Assembly (NCBI GenBank): GCA_002841035.1 | Contig: PHDR01000131.1 | Span: 1-7,587 of the forward strand | DNA from: Bacteroidetes bacterium HGW-Bacteroidetes-12 | GTDB taxonomy: Bacteria > Bacteroidota > Bacteroidia > Flavobacteriales_E > Vicingaceae | Reading direction: 5' to 3' | Length of the DNA stretch: 7,587 bases | Shown: positions 1-7,331 of the stretch, piece by piece | Layout of the letters: each line of letters begins with the position of its first letter | How positions within the stretch are numbered: the stretch's first letter is position 1 | Notes under the pieces: generated by a model | What the model was told of the DNA's origin: nothing | What the model saw: only the letters and a program-made list of their open reading frames with translations | Database searches by the model: none | Position numbers and translations under genes: made by a program

Positions 1-45
1 GATTGGGATTTCGCAACGTATTTATTGCGTAACAATATGGTATAA
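1..45 (+). CDS. 3' end of an upstream gene (partial, product unknown)
   Basis: Frame 1 is open from the first base and reads DWDFATYLLRNNMV before a TAA at 43-45. That stop is followed without a gap by the ATG of the next gene at 46, which is typical of translationally coupled genes in polysaccharide operons. Only 14 residues are visible, so the product cannot be named. An acidic-aromatic ending like this occurs in some nucleotide-sugar enzymes, but that is only a faint resemblance. Confidence is for a real gene tail, not for a function. Confidence 0.6.
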   Translation, partial: DWDFATYLLRNNMV

Positions 46-1770
46 ATGAATAAAAAAAAATTAGTTATTCATATCGGTAATTTAAAGGCATTACCAAAAA
101 ATCTAGAAGATGCCGATTTGTTAGACATTTCCAGTTCCATTATTACTGAAAACAAGTTAAATCCCCATGCGTTTTTTGATTATGCTACTATTTATCCTCA
201 AACGCTAAACACGTACAAGCAATTTACAGAAAAATTACTTGAGGTAGAAGGGTTACTTGATCTAAAAACAAACGATTTTCCTCTTTATTGGATTTCAACA
301 TGTGCCATAAAATATCACTCACGCCACTGGGCAAAAGATTTTTTTGTGCTGCTTACCGTGTTGGAACAATGCAAAGAAAAAATTACGGAACACTACGGCA
401 AGCTTACAATGCTGTTGCCCTCCCATTTATCTTTTTTAACACCTACTATTGCCAACCTCCTCAAGCAAAAAAACTATACCCTAGAACATGCAATAGTATT
501 TGACAATGTGCCTTTTTATGTGCCAAGTAAATTAGCTATTGCCAAAGCCTTTTTTAAAGATAGTTTAAAACTTTTAAGCTTTAAACCCAACAACAAAACC
601 GTAAGCAACGCCATTTATTTTCATTCACCTGGAAAAGCTGCCAATAAAAACGCTTTTTTAACAAACACCCAGCAGTTGTTTACCAGCAACAACAAATTTC
701 TTTCTGTGCTTCCTTTTTATTGGAACACACCTGAAAAAACAACAATTCCATCTCGTTTTCTAATTCAAAAACCAACCATGAGGCAACTTTTTTCCTTAGG
801 TTGGCAAGTGCTAAAAACGTACAACCAACTCACTAAATTAACACCTCCAACACTAATGCTTGGTGCAAAGTATAGCATAAGTACCGCATTTTTAGTTCCC
901 GAACTAAAGCAAACGCTCAGAAGAAACTTGCACCTTCTTATTTTTCATCAATGGCTAACCAATTATTTTTCGACACTGCAACAGCCAACAGCCATTTTTT
1001 TTGAAGATGAATTTTATGAAATTGGTAGAATTATTAGTGCCGCAGCAAAAAAATACCCACTCGTTACCACTTATGGCATTCAGCATGGGCATTTTATTGA
1101 AATGCACACAGTTTATAGTATTTATAGCTCCGAAATAAATAAAAAAATTCCCATTCCAACGCATTTTATAACGTGGGGCAAAACGTATAATCAACTATTT
1201 TTGAGCAACAACAACCTACCCACTGCCTACACATTAGCACTCGGAAACCCTAACTATGTTGGCAATAAATTGTTGGCAACATTGCCTACCAAAATAACTT
1301 CACTTTTGTGGTGCCTTACCACCAAAGAATGTATGTATTTGGAGTGGGATATTCTTAAAACAGCCCTAGCACAAGGTAATTATAACCTAACCATTAGATT
1401 ACATCCGCTAAGACACATTACAGAAAATGAAGTAACCCACCTATTAGGCAATTTTCCGTTTACCTTTGCACACGAGCAAAACATAACTGAATCTTTTAAA
1501 AACAACGATTTAATTATTTCGAGTGCCCACTCTACCACTTTTTTAGATGCATTAGTAGAAGGAAAGTTTTGCATTAGAATTACTTCTCGTTTTTGGAATG
1601 GTAATTTAACTATGGATAATGACTACCTTCGCACAGTAAAAAATAAGCAAGAATTTAATAACGCCATGCAATTTTTCACTTCAACTAATTTGGTTGCCCA
1701 TGCAGATAATAACCTGTTAGAACTAAAAGAGGAGAAGTGGAAGGTTTTTATAGAAGAATTAGATGCTTAA
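46..1770 (+). CDS. GT-B-like surface carbohydrate biosynthesis transferase
   Basis: A 574-residue soluble protein with no signal peptide or clear membrane segment, so probably cytoplasmic at the inner face of the membrane. The C-terminal half has the layout of GT-B transferases of the capsule/LPS/CDP-glycerol type. It shows a YGIQHGHF motif (His347 and His349), a GNPNY turn (400-404), RLHP (451-454) and SSAHSTTFLDAL from Ser492, where a nucleotide-sugar-binding site and the conserved 'suspected envelope' helix usually fall. The N-terminal half is divergent, as in Leptospira-type surface carbohydrate proteins and some sialyltransferase-like enzymes. The role is inferred: adding a sugar or similar residue to a lipid-linked glycan; donor and acceptor are unknown. 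The ATG directly follows the upstream stop, and codons 3-5 form an A9 run. The stop lies inside the start of the flippase fragment (8-nt overlap ATGCTTAA). The family call is from motifs only. Confidence 0.7.
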   Translation: MNKKKLVIHIGNLKALPKNLEDADLLDISSSIITENKLNPHAFFDYATIYPQTLNTYKQFTEKLLEVEGLLDLKTNDFPLYWISTCAIKYHSRHWAKDFFVLLTVLEQCKEKITEHYGKLTMLLPSHLSFLTPTIANLLKQKNYTLEHAIVFDNVPFYVPSKLAIAKAFFKDSLKLLSFKPNNKTVSNAIYFHSPGKAANKNAFLTNTQQLFTSNNKFLSVLPFYWNTPEKTTIPSRFLIQKPTMRQLFSLGWQVLKTYNQLTKLTPPTLMLGAKYSISTAFLVPELKQTLRRNLHLLIFHQWLTNYFSTLQQPTAIFFEDEFYEIGRIISAAAKKYPLVTTYGIQHGHFIEMHTVYSIYSSEINKKIPIPTHFITWGKTYNQLFLSNNNLPTAYTLALGNPNYVGNKLLATLPTKITSLLWCLTTKECMYLEWDILKTALAQGNYNLTIRLHPLRHITENEVTHLLGNFPFTFAHEQNITESFKNNDLIISSAHSTTFLDALVEGKFCIRITSRFWNGNLTMDNDYLRTVKNKQEFNNAMQFFTSTNLVAHADNNLLELKEEKWKVFIEELDA

Positions 1771-1947
1771 AAAACTTTTTTCGCATAGTTTTTTATATGC
1801 TGTTGGTCCTCAAATACCAAGGTTTGCCAACTTATTGGTGTTACCCATCATTACACAATACCTAACCTCCTTAGATTATGGTGTTTATGGAACTTTGTTG
1901 GCTTACACAGGGTTAATGCAGGGGTTAAAATCATTAGGTTTTGATGT
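1763..1947 (+). repeat. 185-bp direct repeat, copy A (flippase 5' end)
   Basis: Identical to 4511-4695 except at five positions (1783, 1868, 1882, 1885, 1894), with no indels. The match begins exactly at the ATG; the ten bases upstream of the two copies do not align. It ends just after the codon pair for Phe-Asp plus two bases. Four of the five differences are synonymous and one changes Ser to Pro. This suggests the copies diverged while coding, for example as alleles from related strains, rather than by decay after a recent duplication. Confidence 0.95.
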
Positions 1948-1987
1948 TTTTTTTGATTTTCAAAACGGTGGTAGCCGTTTTTTTTAA
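1763..1987 (+). pseudogene. truncated 5' fragment of an oligosaccharide flippase gene
   Basis: The 74-codon ORF starts MLKKLFSHSFLYAVGPQ and matches the first 62 residues of the flippase part of the ORF at 4511 with one change (Ser for Pro at residue 36). The match ends abruptly at 1947, at the first T of a T8 run (1947-1954). About twelve unrelated codons ending GGSRFF follow, then a stop. Flippases of this family usually have roughly 450-500 residues and 12-14 membrane helices. Only about two helices remain here, so it cannot transport on its own. The start overlaps the transferase stop by 8 nt, which looks like the native operon junction. Loss of one T from the T8 run would shift reading into the frame that stays open to 2051, giving a 95-residue product with a hydrophobic segment and a polar tail. 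That tail could be the end of another membrane protein. A remnant is the preferred reading. Confidence 0.75.
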
Positions 1988-2080
1988 CAAGTTATTGTTT
2001 AGCTTTGACACTGAAAATAACTTAGCACAAGATGTGAACTATTATCAATAAAAATTTTAATCTATTATTATCCTGACCGA
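1944..2080 (+). other. junction and remnant region between flippase fragment and MBOAT gene
   Basis: Beyond the repeat the sequence does not match the other flippase copy, except for a short stretch: AGCCG followed by a T run at 1973-1985, which also occurs at 4909-4921 (both encode GSRFF). A second frame is open from an ATG at 1944 to a TAA at 2049-2051. It would encode 35 residues, with a hydrophobic stretch (LIFKTVVAVFFNKLLFSF) followed by a polar tail. This has the shape of a membrane-protein C-terminus, possibly the remnant of a flippase end, but I cannot identify it. The 29 bases from 2052 to 2080 are AT-rich with no clear ribosome binding site. Confidence 0.4.
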
Positions 2081-3529
2081 ATGATTTTTAACTCAATTGA
2101 CTTTGCAATTTTCTTGCCGATAGTATTTATACTTTATTGGTTTGCGACAAGCAAAAAATTGAAACTGCAAAACTTTCTAATAGTTGCAGCAAGTTATTTA
2201 TTTTACGGTTGGTGGGACTGGAGATTTTTATCATTGATTTTATTCAGCACCATTATTGACTATTCAGTCGGTCTTGGACTTTTAAAACAAGAAAACCAGA
2301 CGAAAAGGAAAATTCTACTTTGGACTAGTATTTTAGTAAACCTTGGTTTTTTAGGAATCTTCAAATATTACAACTTTTTCTTGGATAATTTTATAACCAC
2401 TTTTTCATTCTTTGGGACTGAGATAAGAGCGAATTCACTTAACATTATTTTGCCAGTTGGCATAAGCTTCTATACATTCCAAACATTAAGCTATTCAATT
2501 GACGTTTATAAACGAAAACTTGAGCCGACTAAAGACTTTACTGCTTTTTCTGCATTTGTCAGTTTCTTTCCGCAATTGGTTGCTGGACCTATTGAGCGAG
2601 CAACACATTTACTACCGCAATTTTACAAAAAGCGGACTTTCGATTATTCTAAGGCGGTTGACGGAATGCGACAAATTCTTTGGGGTTTATTCAAGAAAAT
2701 AGTAATTGCCGACAATTGTGCCGAATATGCAAATTTGATTTTCAACAATTCAGCAGACTATTCTGGCAGTACACTTGTTTTGGGTGCTTTATTCTTTACT
2801 TTTCAAATTTATTGTGACTTTTCAGGTTATTCAGATATTGCAATAGGAACTTCCCGTCTTTTCGGTTTTGACCTAATGCGAAACTTCAACTTTCCATACT
2901 TTTCAAGAGATATTGCGGAATTTTGGAGACGTTGGCATATTTCATTATCAACTTGGTTTAGGGATTATCTTTATATTCCTTTAGGTGGAAGTCGTGGTGG
3001 CACTTGGATGAAAGTTAGAAATACTTTTGCCATATTTATAGTAAGCGGTTTTTGGCACGGGGCAAATTGGACATTTATTGTTTGGGGAGCATTGAATGCC
3101 ATTTACTTCTTGCCACTTTTATTAACCAACAACAACCGCAATAATCTTGAAACAGTGGCTCAAGGTAAAGTTTTTCCTAGCATAAAAGAACTTTCATTTA
3201 TGTTGCTAACCTTCGGTTTGACTGTTTTTGCGTGGATATTTTTCAGAGCAAATAATATTGGACACGCAATAAGCTACATTTCTGAAATTTTATCACCTTC
3301 TCTTTTTTCAACACCCAAATTTGCTGGAATGGGAAGAGCCTTAACAACAATAATTCTTGTTGCAATTTTTGTGTTAGTTGAGTGGAAAGGAAGAGAAGGA
3401 CAGTATGCTATTTCTAACTTAGGAATTAAGTGGAAACGACCTTTAAGATACGCAATGTATTATGCAATTATCATTGCAATCTTTTGGTTCGGTGGAAAAG
3501 AACAACAATTTATATATTTTCAATTTTAG
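2081..3529 (+). CDS. MBOAT family O-acyltransferase (AlgI/DltB-like)
   Basis: A 482-residue polytopic membrane protein, the usual length for AlgI-type MBOAT proteins. Known members pass an acyl group, commonly acetyl, through the inner membrane to a periplasmic or surface glycan, working with an SGNH partner. Visible family marks are the N-terminus MIFNSIDFAIFLPIVFILYW, which fixes the start; SFYTFQTLSYSIDVY from Ser129; FFPQLVAGPIER ending at Arg173; FWRRWHIS with His286; YIPLGGSRGG; and SGFWHGANW with His326. The last His matches the catalytic histidine of the family, and His286 matches the second conserved one. About ten or more hydrophobic segments run along the chain. The partner gene follows after 4 nt, so the two are almost certainly co-expressed. 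Acetyl is the likeliest acyl group, but neither that nor the acceptor glycan is shown by the sequence. The symbol algI is withheld because alginate is not implied. Confidence 0.93.
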   Translation: MIFNSIDFAIFLPIVFILYWFATSKKLKLQNFLIVAASYLFYGWWDWRFLSLILFSTIIDYSVGLGLLKQENQTKRKILLWTSILVNLGFLGIFKYYNFFLDNFITTFSFFGTEIRANSLNIILPVGISFYTFQTLSYSIDVYKRKLEPTKDFTAFSAFVSFFPQLVAGPIERATHLLPQFYKKRTFDYSKAVDGMRQILWGLFKKIVIADNCAEYANLIFNNSADYSGSTLVLGALFFTFQIYCDFSGYSDIAIGTSRLFGFDLMRNFNFPYFSRDIAEFWRRWHISLSTWFRDYLYIPLGGSRGGTWMKVRNTFAIFIVSGFWHGANWTFIVWGALNAIYFLPLLLTNNNRNNLETVAQGKVFPSIKELSFMLLTFGLTVFAWIFFRANNIGHAISYISEILSPSLFSTPKFAGMGRALTTIILVAIFVLVEWKGREGQYAISNLGIKWKRPLRYAMYYAIIIAIFWFGGKEQQFIYFQF

Positions 3530-3533
3530 TTAA

Positions 3534-4469
3534 ATGAAAAAATTCTTAAAAAATATATTTAAGTTTCTATTACCTCCTTTTATCTACTCAATTATTGCTA
3601 TGATTGTAATGCCTGATTTATTATCCATAGTAAATGGACCTAGCACTAAACAACAAATTAATTATTCATTTAAAAATGCAATAAGTAAGGATTATGAGCT
3701 TCTAATTTCAGGAAATAGCAGGACTTATCGTGGGCTTAACCCAAATATATTTTCCCTTAATACATTTAACTTTTCTCACGACAATGATTCTTACAATCAA
3801 ATTTATTATAAATTAAATTACCTTTTAGAAAGAAATAAAAAATTTAACTATTTAATACTTGGAGTAGATTATTTTCAATTTAGCTTCAAATCAGACACTA
3901 GAAATTATGTGTATGGTGATTTATTAGGAAATGAGTATATGAATGATTTTGATAACAGTAATATATTACTGGAAAAAGTTAAATATTTATTAGATAATGT
4001 AAATCCAAAAAAGTTATTATCCTTAAAATTAAAAAAAAATAAACCTTTTCTTCGTGAAAATGGACAATATATAAAACATGGAGTAGCAAGTGAAAATGAT
4101 TCTATAAAAAGAGACATCAATTTATTAGATTTTCAAGTATCGTATTTTAAAAAAATAATTAACCTATGTAAATCAAAAAACATTAAAGTTTTTATAGTAA
4201 TGTTACCAACTAGACAGAATGAATTAGATTCATATACAGAAATTGAACTTAATGAATTCAATTCTTTCATAAAAGAAAATATAGATAATAAAAATGAATA
4301 TTACCTGAATTATAGTAAAATAAAAAACTTTACAGTCAATGATTATACAGACTTAACACACTTTAACGAATCTTCAGCAAATAGATTCTCAAGAATGTTA
4401 GATAAAGATTTATCAAAATTAGTCAACAAAACTAATGAAATAAAAAAACCGAAAAGCTATGTGCATTGA
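3534..4469 (+). CDS. membrane-anchored SGNH/GDSL-like protein, probable MBOAT partner
   Basis: A 311-residue protein with one N-terminal hydrophobic segment (about residues 9-30) after a lysine-rich start (MKKFLKNIFKF), so probably anchored in the inner membrane with the rest in the periplasm. SGNH-like marks are LLISGNSRT with the candidate nucleophile Ser62, and YTDLTHFN with Asp273 and His276 in the D-x-x-H arrangement of block V. Other SGNH blocks are not obvious, so the family call is moderately firm. It starts 4 nt after the MBOAT stop. Such pairs (compare AlgI with AlgJ/AlgX, DltB with DltD, PatA with PatB) O-acylate extracellular glycans, and this protein would do the final transfer. 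It looks more AT-rich than its neighbours: two hand-counted 60-base lines gave 23% and 27% GC, against 37% for one MBOAT line. It also contains an A9 run at 4031-4039. The separate base composition suits acquisition from another source, but this is only suggestive. Confidence 0.75.
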   Translation: MKKFLKNIFKFLLPPFIYSIIAMIVMPDLLSIVNGPSTKQQINYSFKNAISKDYELLISGNSRTYRGLNPNIFSLNTFNFSHDNDSYNQIYYKLNYLLERNKKFNYLILGVDYFQFSFKSDTRNYVYGDLLGNEYMNDFDNSNILLEKVKYLLDNVNPKKLLSLKLKKNKPFLRENGQYIKHGVASENDSIKRDINLLDFQVSYFKKIINLCKSKNIKVFIVMLPTRQNELDSYTEIELNEFNSFIKENIDNKNEYYLNYSKIKNFTVNDYTDLTHFNESSANRFSRMLDKDLSKLVNKTNEIKKPKSYVH

Positions 4470-4510
4470 GTATATACCTACAAAATTAATTAAAGCTAAA
4501 AAAATCCATA

Positions 4511-4695
4511 ATGCTTAAAAAACTTTTTTCACATAGTTTTTTATATGCTGTTGGTCCTCAAATACCAAGGTTTGCCAACTTATTGGTGTTACCCATCATT
4601 ACACAATACCTAACCCCCTTAGATTATGGCGTGTATGGAACATTGTTGGCTTACACAGGGTTAATGCAGGGGTTAAAATCATTAGGTTTTGATGT
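4511..4695 (+). repeat. 185-bp direct repeat, copy B (flippase 5' end)
   Basis: Second copy of the sequence at 1763-1947, in the same orientation, with five substitutions (at 4531, 4616, 4630, 4633, 4642) and no indels. It forms codons 1-62 of the large ORF here. The two copies start 2748 bp apart and bracket the complete MBOAT/SGNH gene pair. No transposase, terminal inverted repeat or target-site duplication is visible at its edges. Confidence 0.95.
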
Positions 4696-7273
4696 GCTGC
4701 TGGTAAATACTTTTTTTAAAAAAAAACAATGGAAAGCCTATTGGAGCAGGTATATAGGAGGGTTATATGTCTATAATGTTTTTTTTGCAATTGTTTATAC
4801 GTTATTGCTGTATTTTTTAATGCCTCATGAAGCACAAAAAAATGTGTGGTTGCTCATCAGTTTAATTGTTATTCCTGCATTGCTGTTTGATGTTACTAAA
4901 ATGGCAGGCAGCCGTTTTTTTCAGTTGAACCAAAAACCTCGTTACATTGCTTTGGTTAGTGCCATAGTAGGAAGCATTACTATTTTTATTAATTTATATA
5001 CCATTGCCTACCTCAAAATGGGCTATTTAGGTTGGTTTATTGCTTTAGCAGTAGGCTCTTTACTTTCTTTTTGTTTTTATGCAGTTCCTGTTTACTTTAA
5101 AGAAAAGTTAATTCCTGTTTTAACTACTAATGTAAATTTTTGGAAAAAAAGTTTAAAAGTAAGTTTACCCACCATTCCGCATAATTATTCATCTTACCTA
5201 TTAAATAGCTCCGATCGGTTGGTGATGGATCAACTAAAAACCCCTATAGAACAAATAGGTATCTACAACATGGCGTATGTGTTTGGAGGTTACCTCGAAA
5301 TGTTTGGTACAGCAGTGGGCATGGCTGTTGGTCCGTATTACACCAAGCTGCACGCTCAAAAGAACGAAGTGGCAGATAAAGCAGTGAGAGCCTTAACCTT
5401 TTTTTTGCAATTCAGTTTTGTGCTGTTGTGCGTATTAATTGCCTTGTGGGTAAAAGAGGTTTTTAAATTGTTAATTAAAAACGATGAATTAAGCGAACTA
5501 TTAGATATTTTACATTTTCTTTCACAGATAAAAGTGGATGCCGTTATTATTCAAGATTGGGGAGTTTATTATTTTTTAAAAACTCATTTTCCATCTCTAA
5601 GTATTCACGCAAGTACTCAAATGGGAATTCATAATTCTGTTGGAGGAAATCATCTTAAAAAACTTGGTTTTGAAAGAGTTATCCTTGCAAGAGAACTCAA
5701 TATGAAAGAGTTGAGGCAGATAAGCAAGCGAGCAAAAATAGAACTTGAGGTGTTTATTCATGGTGCATTATGTTATTCTTTTTCGGGCATGTGTTTGTTT
5801 AGTAGCTATTTGGGAAGTCATGGAGCAAACAGGGGTTTGTGTACACAGCCTTGTCGTCGTGTATTTAAAGATTTTCACAAAGAAGATAATATTTTTAGCA
5901 TGAAAGATAATGAATTGCTTAAAATTATTCCCGAACTAAAAGAAATAGGCATTACCTCGTTGAAGGTTGAAGGCAGGATGAAGTCAGCCAATTATGTTTA
6001 TAATGTTGCTAAAGCTTATCGTATTGCATTAGACGAAAAAGCCCAAGTATCCGAAATCAAAAAAGCATCTGAATTATTGCTTTACGATATGGGAAGAGAA
6101 AAAACGCAATGGTTTAAAGGTGATAAAGCAAAAGAATCTATCACTAACGAAACTATTACAGGACTTTATGTTGGTGAAGTTAATGATATCAAAGATGGTA
6201 AATTTTATTTTAAAACTTCTTTCGATTTTAAAGAAGTAAAACGTATTCGTTTGCTTAATAAAAAAACAAAACAGCATAATAACTTAAAAATAAAAGAAAT
6301 AGAATTGCTCTCAAACAATATTATTGCAATTCCATTAAGTAAAACTTTTGATATACAAATAGCCGATAAAGTATTTATAGCCGACATGAAAGAGATTTTA
6401 TTTCCTTCAAAATTTGATTTCAATGAAGAACACAAAAATAATTTACATTCTATACATTTGAACGAGCAGAAGAAGCATAAAATATTATCATCAGTTCAAA
6501 ATAACACAAAGCCTACATCACAAGAGTTATATATTCGTATAGATTCGTTAGATTGGTTAAAAAAAATAAGATTTGAAACTATTGATGGATTGATTATAAA
6601 ATTAAGTATTAAAGAGTGGGATAACTTTCGGACTGAACTTCCTTTTATTCAGAAAAATAAAAATAAAATATATGTTGAACTCCCTAAATATATTTCAGAA
6701 TTAAAGATAGAAGATTATAAAAAACTATTAAAAGACTTATCAATGAAAGGGTTTAATAATGTGTTTTTAAGTCATTTATCACAGCAAGATATGTTGCCCG
6801 ACAATTCTAATGTTTTCACTAATGAAAATGTTTATGTTCTTAATGACGCTACGGCAAGTTTGTTAAGAAAAGAATCTGTTAGCAAATATATTTATCCTTT
6901 AGAAAATGGACTTGATAATCTTCTTACAGGAGCTGACAGATGCGGGATTGTCCCAATCTATTTTCATCCGGAATTATTCTATTCCAGACAAACTGTAGAT
7001 ATTCAAAACGAGCAGAATACTATTATTGGCGATGAAGGAGAAACTTATAAAAGATTGAACAAAGAAGGGAAAAGTATTATTATTCCCGAAAATCCTGTTT
7101 CGCTAACTCAATATGTGGAAAAACTTAAAAGCAGTGGTTTTAGATGTTTTCTTATTGATTTGAGCTATCAAAAAGCGTCGCAAAATTTATTTAAGAAGCT
7201 AATAAAACGATATGAGTTATCACAACAGATACAGCCATCATCAAATTTTAACTTTAAAAGAGGGTTGAAATAA
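4511..7273 (+). CDS. chimeric ORF: oligosaccharide flippase N-terminal part fused to a headless U32 peptidase-family protein
   Basis: One uninterrupted 920-codon frame. Residues 1 to about 323 are a Wzx-like flippase (polysaccharide_synt/MATE-like exporters). It has an N-terminal amphipathic start, hydrophobic segments near 10-30, 45-60, 77-100, 107-127, 141-195 and 294-322, and the loop SSDRLVMD at 233. The family usually continues another 150 or more residues, which are absent. Near NDEL (324-327) it becomes a U32 protein: KVDAVIIQDWG (341-351), HASTQ (366-370), a cysteine cluster Cys421, Cys428, Cys444 and Cys448 within SGMCLFSSYLG...RGLCTQPC, then LKVEGRMKS (484-492), followed by a DUF3656-like region. 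This order fits RlhA/YdcP-type proteins, which hydroxylate 23S rRNA and carry an iron-sulfur cluster on such cysteines. The first 75-90 residues of U32 proteins (the APAG...GADAVY part of the barrel) are missing. Both halves are therefore incomplete, and function of either is doubtful. The ORF starts 41 nt after the SGNH gene. A real deletion fusion and an assembly chimera are both possible. Confidence 0.85.
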   Translation: MLKKLFSHSFLYAVGPQIPRFANLLVLPIITQYLTPLDYGVYGTLLAYTGLMQGLKSLGFDVLLVNTFFKKKQWKAYWSRYIGGLYVYNVFFAIVYTLLLYFLMPHEAQKNVWLLISLIVIPALLFDVTKMAGSRFFQLNQKPRYIALVSAIVGSITIFINLYTIAYLKMGYLGWFIALAVGSLLSFCFYAVPVYFKEKLIPVLTTNVNFWKKSLKVSLPTIPHNYSSYLLNSSDRLVMDQLKTPIEQIGIYNMAYVFGGYLEMFGTAVGMAVGPYYTKLHAQKNEVADKAVRALTFFLQFSFVLLCVLIALWVKEVFKLLIKNDELSELLDILHFLSQIKVDAVIIQDWGVYYFLKTHFPSLSIHASTQMGIHNSVGGNHLKKLGFERVILARELNMKELRQISKRAKIELEVFIHGALCYSFSGMCLFSSYLGSHGANRGLCTQPCRRVFKDFHKEDNIFSMKDNELLKIIPELKEIGITSLKVEGRMKSANYVYNVAKAYRIALDEKAQVSEIKKASELLLYDMGREKTQWFKGDKAKESITNETITGLYVGEVNDIKDGKFYFKTSFDFKEVKRIRLLNKKTKQHNNLKIKEIELLSNNIIAIPLSKTFDIQIADKVFIADMKEILFPSKFDFNEEHKNNLHSIHLNEQKKHKILSSVQNNTKPTSQELYIRIDSLDWLKKIRFETIDGLIIKLSIKEWDNFRTELPFIQKNKNKIYVELPKYISELKIEDYKKLLKDLSMKGFNNVFLSHLSQQDMLPDNSNVFTNENVYVLNDATASLLRKESVSKYIYPLENGLDNLLTGADRCGIVPIYFHPELFYSRQTVDIQNEQNTIIGDEGETYKRLNKEGKSIIIPENPVSLTQYVEKLKSSGFRCFLIDLSYQKASQNLFKKLIKRYELSQQIQPSSNFNFKRGLK
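5468..5500 (+). other. flippase/U32 fusion junction
   Basis: Upstream, WVKEVFKLLIKNDEL reads as flippase. Downstream, NDELSELLDILHFLSQIKVDAVIIQDWG reads as the segment just before the U32 'DA-x-I-x-x-D-x-G' strand. The codons for NDEL (5480-5491) fit both families, so the break probably lies in a short stretch of shared sequence. No stop, frameshift or start codon marks the change; the first Met after the join is residue 371, too far in to start a U32 protein. Base composition also shifts: one hand-counted line in the flippase part (5281-5340) has 50% GC and one in the U32 part (6241-6300) has 22%, though another U32 line (5821-5880) has 42%. Confidence 0.65.
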
Positions 7274-7305
7274 ACTAAAAGTGAATAAACACTAAAATTA
7301 TTTAT

Positions 7306-7331
7306 AATTAACAATTTACAATTAACAATTT
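7306..7331. repeat. two direct copies of AATTAACAATTT
   Basis: The 12-mer AATTAACAATTT occurs at 7306-7317 and again at 7320-7331, separated by AC, just 32 nt after the end of the large ORF. Similar AT-rich direct repeats are common between genes in Bacteroidota genomes. No function can be assigned. Confidence 0.7.

Noticed and set aside
955..1194. Antisense open frame inside the transferase gene, with similar ones at 1380-1574, 3905-4120 and 6074-6435
   Set aside because: They lie opposite well-supported coding genes, show no family features and are expected shadows in AT-rich sequence.
2000..2007. TAGCTTTG, a match to the Bacteroidota -7 promoter motif TAnnTTTG, 73 bp before the MBOAT start
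   Set aside because: No TTG at the expected -33 spacing, and such matches are frequent in AT-rich DNA. An own promoter for the acylation pair remains possible but is not supported.
1763..4695. Composite transposon bounded by the direct repeats
   Set aside because: The repeats are flippase coding sequence without transposase, terminal inverted repeats or target-site duplications. Homologous recombination explains them better.
5621..7273. Separate U32 gene starting at an internal ATG (residue 371)
   Set aside because: That start lies after the conserved DAVIIQDWG and HASTQ segments, so it would remove still more of the barrel. The same frame is open all the way from 4511.
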